NCBI GenBank assembly: GCA_007116915.1
Contig: SKHQ01000023.1
Span: 1 to 11,142 of the forward strand
DNA length: 11,142 bases
Direction: 5' to 3'
From: Candidatus Methanomethylophilaceae archaeon
GTDB taxonomy: Archaea; Thermoplasmatota; Thermoplasmata; Methanomassiliicoccales; Methanomethylophilaceae
In this document: one piece after another, positions 5,988 to 11,142 of the stretch
How the letters are laid out: each line of letters begins with the position of its first letter
How positions within the stretch are numbered: position 1 is the first letter of the stretch
Notes under the pieces: generated by a model
The model's input: the letters and a program-made list of their open reading frames with translations, nothing else
What the model was told of the DNA's origin: nothing
The model's database searches: none
Program-made: the position numbers and the translations under genes

Positions 5988-7346
5988 TCAGAGGTCGCGT
6001 TCCAGACGCTCCTTGACCTTGAGGACGATTTCCTGGGACGAGAAGGCACCCTTGGTACTGTTGATGACATCTCCGATGAGACGGTTGGCGGCCCTATCGT
6101 TCTTGGCGTAGTCCTCAAATATCCCCGGGTTGGCGGTAACGGCCTTCTCCACGGCATCCTCAAGCAGCTTGGGATCTCCCCTGACGGCTGAGCCGGTTTC
6201 TGCAACCTCGTCTTCAGAGAACAGGGCCCGGAGGCGGCGTCTGGCCTCGATGTCGTTAACGGATGCATCGGAATAGAGCCGAGCGACCTCGATTATCTCC
6301 GCTCTCATATCCTCGTCGAGCAGATCCTTTATCTTCGACCAGTTGGAGCTTATTACATCGGTAACAAGGTAAAGGGATGCTTTAGTGCCAGCAGCCGCTG
6401 CCATCTCTTCGAAGAGGTCGCATAGGCCCATGGAGGTGTTTATGAGCTGGCGTGAGGTCCCTTCGGCCATACCGTATTCTTCGCAAAGTCTCTTGGCACG
6501 GGCCAAGGGCGACTCCTTCTCATCCAATGATTCAGCGAGGGCCCTGATGTTGTAAACACCCAGGTCCGGCTCGCCGATGTAACCGTAATCCTCTTCGAAC
6601 TCCTTCTTACGGGCTGGGAGTGTGACCTTACGTTCCTCATCGAAACGACGCGTCTCCCGGACAATCGGTTTCTTGGAACGGAGCATCTTGGTCTGCCTGA
6701 CCAATTCGTACTTGAGCGCCCGCTCCATGTTGCGGAGGCCGGTGACGTTCTTGACCTCCACCCTCTCGATGCCCACTGAGATGTTGCAATCGACACGTAC
6801 ACTCTGCTCGTTCTCATCGCTCAACCCGATTGTGTGACGTATCTCCGTCAGCATGTCGGAGAGGAACTGCCGGGCCTCAGCAGGGTTAGAGAGGTCAGGC
6901 TCGGTCACTATCTCAACCAAAGGTATCCCGCTGCGGTTGTAGTCTACCAAGGACATCTCCTCCCCCTGTCTTCCCACCCTCTTGATGCGACCGGGATCCT
7001 CCTCGAGGTGCACCCTCCTTATACGTATGGGCTTACCGCGGAAGTCGAAGACCCCGTACTCGCCGACCGGGTTGTCATATTGGGTGACCTGGAAGTGCTT
7101 GGCGAGGTCTGGATAGAAGTATGTCTTACGGGAGAACCACGTCCTCTCCGGAATCTTACAGTCGTAGAGTTTGGCCAGTCTCAAACCCATCTCCAGGGCG
7201 GCCCGGTTCAGGGACGGTCTTGCTCCCGGCATCCCCAAGCAGGTGGGGCATATGGCGCTGTTGGGAGTCACACCATCGGTGGGACAGGCGCAGAACATCT
7301 TGCTACGTGTGGGTAGCTGGACATGTATCTCGAGGCCGATCTTCAT
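5988..7346 (-). CDS. gatB: Asp-tRNA(Asn)/Glu-tRNA(Gln) amidotransferase subunit B
   Basis: A 452-residue subunit that binds the misacylated tRNA, activates its side-chain carboxyl with ATP and receives ammonia from GatA. The N-terminal catalytic cradle starts with KIGLEIHVQLPT and contains the zinc cysteines Cys19, Cys21, Cys33 and Cys36 (FCACP, CPTCLGMPG). LVDYNRSGIPLVEIVTEPD is a further family hallmark. The last 150 or so residues form the helical and YqeY-like tRNA-binding tail. The frame extends upstream to 7412, but the ATG at 7346 is chosen: it overlaps the gatA stop as ATGA, has GGAGG 7 nt upstream, and begins the conserved core. The stop lies one base from that of aspS on the other strand. 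In archaea GatCAB serves Asn-tRNA(Asn), since GatDE normally makes Gln-tRNA. Confidence 0.96.
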   Translation of the reverse strand: MKIGLEIHVQLPTRSKMFCACPTDGVTPNSAICPTCLGMPGARPSLNRAALEMGLRLAKLYDCKIPERTWFSRKTYFYPDLAKHFQVTQYDNPVGEYGVFDFRGKPIRIRRVHLEEDPGRIKRVGRQGEEMSLVDYNRSGIPLVEIVTEPDLSNPAEARQFLSDMLTEIRHTIGLSDENEQSVRVDCNISVGIERVEVKNVTGLRNMERALKYELVRQTKMLRSKKPIVRETRRFDEERKVTLPARKKEFEEDYGYIGEPDLGVYNIRALAESLDEKESPLARAKRLCEEYGMAEGTSRQLINTSMGLCDLFEEMAAAAGTKASLYLVTDVISSNWSKIKDLLDEDMRAEIIEVARLYSDASVNDIEARRRLRALFSEDEVAETGSAVRGDPKLLEDAVEKAVTANPGIFEDYAKNDRAANRLIGDVINSTKGAFSSQEIVLKVKERLERDL

Positions 7347-8668
7347 ATCATCGCCTCCGGTCTGATGCGTTCGAACAGCTTCCCCCATTCCATTCCGGCT
7401 TGGAGTAGACAACCCTCGTCCCAGTGGTCAGCGACCAGCTGCATCCCTACGGGCATGCCCTCGACATAACCACATGGTATGTTCAAATGGGGCATGCCGG
7501 AGAGGTTCGGAGGTATCGTCAGATGGTCGGCGAGATAGATTTCCAAGGCTGACATGCCCGCCACCTCGTTGAAACGGGGGGCGATGAAAGGCATGGTCGG
7601 AGTTAGGACCGCATCCACATCCTTGAATGCTCGGCGATACTCCTCTATAACCGCCTGCCTCACCTGCAGTGCACGGAGATAGTAGCGGTCACGAAGCCCC
7701 ACCATCCTTGTGAATGTGCCGAGAAGTATCCTTCTCTTGGCCTCAGCACCGAAGTTTTCAGAACGTACGGATGTGAAATAACGGTCGAAGTGCAGTCCAA
7801 GGTCCTTGCCCCGGGCACCATACCTCATACCTCCATAACGGGCGAGGTTGGTGGAAGCCTCAGAAGTAGCGATGATGTAGTATGCCGGCTGGGCGTAACG
7901 GAACATAGGCATCTCCAGGGTTCTGACCTCTATGCCCATGTCGTCCTTCAATTTCGTGACGGCCTCATCGAATGACTTGCGTATACCTGGGGGGAGGCCT
8001 TTGATGGACTCCGACGGGATCCCGATGCTAGCGGGGATGCGGCATTCTCCCATGGGAGGGTGGCCGCAGCTGGTAGGGTCCCTCTCATCAGCTCCTGCGA
8101 TTAGCGGAAAGAGTTCAGCGATAGTGGCACAATCCGCTGCCAGCATCCCTATCTTGTCCAAGGAGTTACCGTAATCGAGAAGACCGTACCGGGATACGCG
8201 GCCATAGGTGGGTGTGAACCCGAATACGCCGCAGAAAGCGGCGGGGCAGGATATGCTGCCGCCGGTGGACACCCCCAAAGCAAGATGGCCGTCTATCAGT
8301 GCAGCGGCACAGGCCGCCCCTCCCGACGACCCTCCACAGCTACGATCACGGTCATAGGGGTTGCGCGGCACCTCGAAAGCGGAGTTCACCGAGAACGTAC
8401 CGAACCCGAACTCGTCCATACTGGTCTTTCCCAGCAGCACGCCTCCCGCCTCTCTAAGTCTCTCAACGGCAGCGGCATCGAACGGAGGCCGATAGTTGGA
8501 CAATATCTTAGAGCCCGCGGTCGTGGGGTGGTCTTTGGTGGTCAGGTTGTCCTTGGCGGAGAAATGGAAACGAGAACCATCCAATCCTTTTCCGTCCCCA
8601 ATGCTGTAGAACATCCCGTATTCCTCATTCAGCTCGCGAATTTTGGAAATGGAAAGGGCGGAACTCAT
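7343..8668 (-). CDS. gatA: Asp-tRNA(Asn)/Glu-tRNA(Gln) amidotransferase subunit A (glutaminase/amidase)
   Basis: A 441-residue amidase-signature enzyme that frees ammonia from glutamine and channels it to GatB. The Ser-cisSer-Lys triad is visible as Lys39 (FSAKDN), Ser114 (CGGSSGG) and Ser138 (TGGS). Their spacings, 75 and 24 residues, equal those of Staphylococcus GatA (Lys79, Ser154, Ser178). The protein starts about 40 residues later than that bacterial enzyme, so the N-terminal helical segment is shortened. The signature around the nucleophile reads STGGSISCPA instead of the usual DTGGSIRxPA, losing an Asp and an Arg. The stop overlaps the gatB start and the start overlaps the gatC stop, both as ATGA. 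GAGG at 8674-8677 may be its ribosome binding site. Confidence 0.95.
   Translation of the reverse strand: MSSALSISKIRELNEEYGMFYSIGDGKGLDGSRFHFSAKDNLTTKDHPTTAGSKILSNYRPPFDAAAVERLREAGGVLLGKTSMDEFGFGTFSVNSAFEVPRNPYDRDRSCGGSSGGAACAAALIDGHLALGVSTGGSISCPAAFCGVFGFTPTYGRVSRYGLLDYGNSLDKIGMLAADCATIAELFPLIAGADERDPTSCGHPPMGECRIPASIGIPSESIKGLPPGIRKSFDEAVTKLKDDMGIEVRTLEMPMFRYAQPAYYIIATSEASTNLARYGGMRYGARGKDLGLHFDRYFTSVRSENFGAEAKRRILLGTFTRMVGLRDRYYLRALQVRQAVIEEYRRAFKDVDAVLTPTMPFIAPRFNEVAGMSALEIYLADHLTIPPNLSGMPHLNIPCGYVEGMPVGMQLVADHWDEGCLLQAGMEWGKLFERIRPEAMI
7354..7358 (-). promoter_or_regulatory. Ribosome binding site of gatB within gatA
   Basis: GGAGG on the minus strand, 7 nt before the gatB ATG at 7346, lies inside the last codons of gatA. 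It fixes the gatB start and supports coupled translation. Confidence 0.75.
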
Positions 8669-8937
8669 GACAGCCTCGGCCCCCTGACATAATCCTCGTA
8701 GGTGTCCATGTCCCGGAGGAGTTCCTCAGCAGGTATCTCCTGATGCGGTTCGTCATCGCGGAGCACATCGATGACCTCGACAGGGTTGAATCCGTAGTCG
8801 TCAAGGTCCTGAAGCTCATCCAGCATGCTGAAGTGCTCCAGGATCTCCCCGAGGTCCTTGGTGAAGGACTCTATCTCCTCCTCGCTGAGCTCAAGACGGG
8901 CCAGCATTGCCACCCTTCTGACGGTCTCCTTGTCCAT
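8665..8937 (-). CDS. gatC: Asp-tRNA(Asn)/Glu-tRNA(Gln) amidotransferase subunit C
   Basis: A 90-residue subunit that wraps around GatA and GatB and stabilises the complex. The N-terminal helix has the family pattern VRRVAMLARLELSEEEI, followed by FTKDLGEILEHFSMLDELQ and a C-terminal part with LRDDEP that precedes the belt-like tail. An upstream ATG at 8973 in frame is rejected: the predicted transcription start (near 8955) lies downstream of it, and GGAGG is placed 6 nt before the ATG at 8937. It is the first gene of a three-gene operon, with gatA and gatB following through ATGA overlaps. The promoter region is shared with the divergent TPR gene. Confidence 0.94.
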   Translation of the reverse strand: MDKETVRRVAMLARLELSEEEIESFTKDLGEILEHFSMLDELQDLDDYGFNPVEVIDVLRDDEPHQEIPAEELLRDMDTYEDYVRGPRLS

Positions 8938-8943
8938 AAAGAT

Positions 8944-8948
8944 CCTCC
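8944..8948 (-). promoter_or_regulatory. Ribosome binding site of gatC
   Basis: GGAGG on the minus strand, continuing as ATC, matches the archaeal anti-Shine-Dalgarno and lies 6 nt before the ATG at 8937. It decides between this start and the ATG at 8973. Confidence 0.8.
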
Positions 8949-8976
8949 GCTGGATGATGTCCAACATCGACATTCC

Positions 8977-8984
8977 TTATTTAA
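8977..8984 (-). promoter_or_regulatory. gatCAB operon promoter TATA box
   Basis: TTAAATAA on the minus strand, with TTA just before it, is centred near 8981. It predicts transcription from about 8955, leaving a leader of about 18 nt that holds the GGAGG. It is the only clear promoter found for gatC, gatA and gatB. Confidence 0.6.
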
Positions 8985-9019
8985 TAATCGCTACAGCGGA
9001 TATGCGTTTTTGGCAAAGG

Positions 9020-9028
9020 TTTATCTTA
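9020..9028 (+). promoter_or_regulatory. Promoter TATA box of the TPR-protein gene
   Basis: TTTATCTTA, preceded by GGCAAAGG, is centred near 9024 and predicts a start near 9048. The leader of about 11 nt would begin at the GAGGT ribosome binding site (9048-9052), 6 nt before the ATG. Confidence 0.5.
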
Positions 9029-9058
9029 CACTCCCACTTTATTCAGCGAGGTTAGAGC

Positions 9059-9565
9059 ATGGCAGACCTAGAAAAGATGATCAAAGACGGCCACAAGGAG
9101 ATGGAGAAAGGGGATTTCAAAAAGGCCTACAGCAAGTTCAAGAAGGCCGCTGAGGAGTTCCCCGAATCAGCTGAAGTGTGGTTCCTGAAGGCAGAGACCG
9201 GCAACATGGCAAGTGGCATGTTCGGTGCCAAGATAAGTGATGACGATATTATCAATGCTTACAAGATGGCCATCCAGCTCGAACCCGAGAATTTCGTTTA
9301 CTACAGCTCCTATGGCGGGTTCTGCATATCCGTGGGCAAGTATGACGAGGCGGAGGGTGCATACAAGGAGGCCGCGGAGTTGGATGAGCCCAACGCCGCC
9401 CGTTATCTGTCGGAGTTCTCGGTGGACTTCTATCACTCAGTCTTGGCCCGCTATGGAGAGATAATGGACGACCCCAAGGCGCGTGAACCCTATGCCAAGA
9501 AGGCATTGAAGTACATGCTGTTAGCCTTGGAGATCGATACCGAAGAGGCCAAGAAACTGCTCTGA
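9059..9565 (+). CDS. Tetratricopeptide-repeat protein of unknown role
   Basis: A 168-residue soluble protein made of helical repeats. TPR-like units are visible at about 9-42 (DGHKEMEKGDFKKAYSKFKKA, ending with FPESAEVWF), at 62-97 (INAYKMAIQLEPENFVYY) and at about 98-130 (GKYDEAEGAYKEAAELDEPN), with a further helix pair near 145-165 (AKKALKYMLLALEID). No signal peptide, membrane segment or catalytic motif is seen. TPR proteins are scaffolds for protein contacts, and the partner cannot be named from sequence. The start is set by GAGGT 6 nt upstream. It diverges from gatC across a shared 121-bp region and its stop directly abuts that of the phosphatase gene on the other strand. Being next to translation genes is the only hint of function. 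Confidence 0.88.
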   Translation: MADLEKMIKDGHKEMEKGDFKKAYSKFKKAAEEFPESAEVWFLKAETGNMASGMFGAKISDDDIINAYKMAIQLEPENFVYYSSYGGFCISVGKYDEAEGAYKEAAELDEPNAARYLSEFSVDFYHSVLARYGEIMDDPKAREPYAKKALKYMLLALEIDTEEAKKLL

Positions 9566-10237
9566 TCAATAAAGGTCCAAGGCCATCAGCGCCTGGACCA
9601 CACCCTCGCCGTGCTTACCGGTGACCACGTCGGTGGCGGCGTTCTTGGCGGCGGGGGTGGCATTACCAACTGCGAAACTTCTCGCACAGCCTTTCAGCAT
9701 GGACACGTCGTTGTCAGAATCACCGATGGCGACGATGCCGTCCACGCTTATCCCCATCATCTCCGCCACTTTACGCAGACCGTTCATCTTACAATGGGTT
9801 GGTTGCATTATATGTATCGCGAAGCCGGTGGCCTGAACGCTCACCGGGAAGTCCTTCAACTCATCGATCACCCATTGAGGGTCGACCGTGGTGCGTAGAG
9901 CAACCTCGGAGACCCGCCAATTGTCTGTGAACAGCTTCTCCAAACCTATCTTCCCCGCTATATGCTCCCAAGCCTCGCGAGGTGCCGCCGGGTCGCCCAT
10001 GACCTCGATCTTCTCATTATGGCATATGACGCCACCGTTCTCTGCCACGACGGTGCCGCCGAGGCCGATGAAACGGCTGAGCCCATAGGCGATGGGCAGC
10101 ACGTTGCCGGTGGCGAGTATCACAGGGACGCCATTACCATGGACCTTGCGCAACGCTTCCATTGCGTTGCACTCCAGGTTCTTGGACATGTCGGTAATGG
10201 TACCGTCCACATCCACAGCGATGGCCTGCGGTCTCAT
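9566..10237 (-). CDS. HAD-superfamily phosphatase, archaeal phosphoglycolate phosphatase family
   Basis: A 223-residue cytoplasmic phosphatase of the length and layout of archaeal phosphoglycolate phosphatases such as Thermoplasma TA0175. Motif I is DVDGT with nucleophile Asp9 and acid Asp11; motif II is ATGN with Thr43; a Lys in THCKMNG is the likely motif III residue; motif IV is GDSDND (172-177). The region between motifs II and III is the Cof-type (C2) cap that sets substrate choice. The annotated family substrate is 2-phosphoglycolate, but related enzymes accept varied sugar and nucleotide phosphates. The start overlaps the mptA stop by ATGA, so the two are translationally coupled, which suggests a shared pathway, possibly pterin phosphate removal. 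Substrate remains unproven. Confidence 0.9.
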   Translation of the reverse strand: MRPQAIAVDVDGTITDMSKNLECNAMEALRKVHGNGVPVILATGNVLPIAYGLSRFIGLGGTVVAENGGVICHNEKIEVMGDPAAPREAWEHIAGKIGLEKLFTDNWRVSEVALRTTVDPQWVIDELKDFPVSVQATGFAIHIMQPTHCKMNGLRKVAEMMGISVDGIVAIGDSDNDVSMLKGCARSFAVGNATPAAKNAATDVVTGKHGEGVVQALMALDLY

Positions 10238-11133
10238 ATCCTTAACTCACCCAGGGTGGTTATCCTTTCAGCGAAAGCGTTGTGCTTGTGTATGGATTCC
10301 TCACTCTCACTGCGTACCATGACAACGATGTTGTCAGGCAGGGAGGGGTAGCGTAGGAGTATTCTCATCAGCACGTCACGCACCACGTCCTCCACGAACT
10401 TGGGGTTCTTGTGGGCGTTGGTGACCACCGCTGCCTCATCACTCCTTTTCAATATCTCGTACGTGGGAGATGAGAACGAGTTCTCCACCAGGTCTATGAG
10501 GTCGTTGGCCTCCAGATCGATGTCCTCAGGCATGGTTATCATGAGGGTGCATATGTTGCGCTGGTTGTGGGATATTGTGGGGAAATCCCCGTTCACCACG
10601 CCGTCATCGAGGGCGGAGCGGACGGTCTCCATTGCACAGGGGCAGGCGGTCATCCCGATGACCTCTACGCCGATGGTCTTAATGGTCTCCCCGTCGCGTT
10701 TACCCATAGCCTCACCGAAAAGACGGTAGAACTCCAGTGTCTCCCTTCCGTTAGGGGTCTCGCTCTCCCGGAAGTAATCAGCAGCTATCTGCACCTCGCC
10801 TACATTGGCATATTCGTGCTTATCCAGAAGTTTCTTGCAGATGGATGCTGCCAGGTTCTCTATGCCATTTACAGGCTCCCTGACACTTTCGTCCACTACT
10901 TCACGGATAATCTCCAGGTTACGGGAGAGGTGCGATCCTTTCTGGTCAGAAGGAAGGTCTACGAAAACGTCGATGTCACAGGCCAAGGTCTCGCAGATCA
11001 ATTCGATCTTGCCGTTACGCTTGACCCTTATGGGCTTCTTGACGCCCGTGACACCCACCCTCGTCAGCTTGAAGCCTTTGTCCAGACGTCTGTTCTGAAC
11101 GTCACAAATAGAGATGATATCACCATCGGTCAA
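10234..11133 (-). CDS. mptA: GTP cyclohydrolase MptA (FolE2/GTP cyclohydrolase IV family)
   Basis: About 299 residues, close to full family length. Family marks are DVQ near the N-terminus, LTRVGVTGVKKPI, SVREPVNGIENLAA, GMTACPCAM with Cys164 and Cys166 (the metal-site region) and HNQRNICTLMI. In methanogens MptA is Fe(II)-dependent and turns GTP into 7,8-dihydroneopterin 2',3'-cyclic phosphate, the entry to methanopterin; the FolE2 family also feeds archaeosine and folate-type pterins. No ATG is in frame near the start. The TTG at 11133 would put DVQ near residue 11, which is plausible, but the frame stays open to the window edge, so the true start may lie outside. The phosphatase gene follows with an ATGA overlap. 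Confidence 0.93.
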   Translation of the reverse strand: MTDGDIISICDVQNRRLDKGFKLTRVGVTGVKKPIRVKRNGKIELICETLACDIDVFVDLPSDQKGSHLSRNLEIIREVVDESVREPVNGIENLAASICKKLLDKHEYANVGEVQIAADYFRESETPNGRETLEFYRLFGEAMGKRDGETIKTIGVEVIGMTACPCAMETVRSALDDGVVNGDFPTISHNQRNICTLMITMPEDIDLEANDLIDLVENSFSSPTYEILKRSDEAAVVTNAHKNPKFVEDVVRDVLMRILLRYPSLPDNIVVMVRSESEESIHKHNAFAERITTLGELRI

Positions 11134-11142
11134 TCGGTAGGA

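Noticed and set aside
6834..7316. 160-residue open frame opposite gatB
   Set aside because: Antisense shadow within conserved gatB codons; composition low in protein-like features.
5988..7412. Longer gatB frame of 474 residues starting at 7412
   Set aside because: The added residues overlap gatA coding sequence and are unlike GatB; GGAGG and the ATGA overlap favour 7346.
8665..8973. gatC start at 8973 (102 residues)
   Set aside because: The predicted transcription start near 8955 lies downstream of it, and the ATG at 8937 has GGAGG at good spacing.
8743..9153. 136-residue plus-strand frame running across gatC and into the TPR gene
   Set aside because: It overlaps gatC antisense and the TPR gene in another frame and spans both promoters; not credible as a gene.
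1..11142. CRISPR array, insertion sequence, defence system or tRNA gene
   Set aside because: No spaced direct repeats, transposase motifs, terminal inverted repeats, or tRNA T-loop patterns were seen on either strand by eye.

Overview
The window looks like ordinary chromosomal DNA from a euryarchaeon-type archaeon. Archaeal markers are a nascent polypeptide-associated complex protein (NAC), an MptA-type GTP cyclohydrolase, a stand-alone AlaX, archaeal TATA boxes about 25 nt before start sites, and a mix of leaderless and Shine-Dalgarno genes. A separately promoted 5S rRNA gene and a hydrogenase maturation gene (hypC), together with the overall protein flavour, point to Thermoplasmatota and most likely Methanomassiliicoccales. 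That placement is inference, not proof.

Layout, left to right. Positions 1-75 hold the 5' part of a 5S rRNA gene (minus strand) with its own TATA box. Positions 115-715 hold a two-gene minus-strand operon, NAC then hypC. Positions 802-2151 hold a type I glutamine synthetase (minus). After an AT-rich upstream region comes alaX (2304-3497, minus), divergent from an Lrp/AsnC regulator (3623-4102, plus). A bacterial-type aspartyl-tRNA synthetase follows on the plus strand (4172-5986). It converges, with one base between stop codons, on the gatC-gatA-gatB operon (5988-8937, minus), whose genes overlap by ATGA. A TPR protein (9059-9565, plus) diverges from gatC and abuts, stop to stop, a HAD phosphatase (9566-10237, minus). 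That phosphatase is translationally coupled to mptA (10234-11133, minus) at the right edge.

Two themes stand out. The first is translation: NAC, AlaX editing, and above all AspRS plus GatCAB. The AspRS carries the His31 RDHGG loop associated with non-discriminating enzymes, so AspRS and GatCAB probably form the two-step route to Asn-tRNA(Asn). The second is nitrogen and pterin metabolism: glutamine synthetase, an Lrp regulator with matching inverted elements in front of both its own gene and glnA, and MptA with a coupled phosphatase.

I found no mobile element, CRISPR array, defence island or tRNA gene. Every gene belongs to a known family, and I do not see a wholly new system. The most interesting points are the bacterial-type AspRS in an archaeal context, unusual residues in the GatA amidase signature, a Thr in place of the feedback arginine of glutamine synthetase, and a phosphatase that could fill a gap in pterin synthesis.
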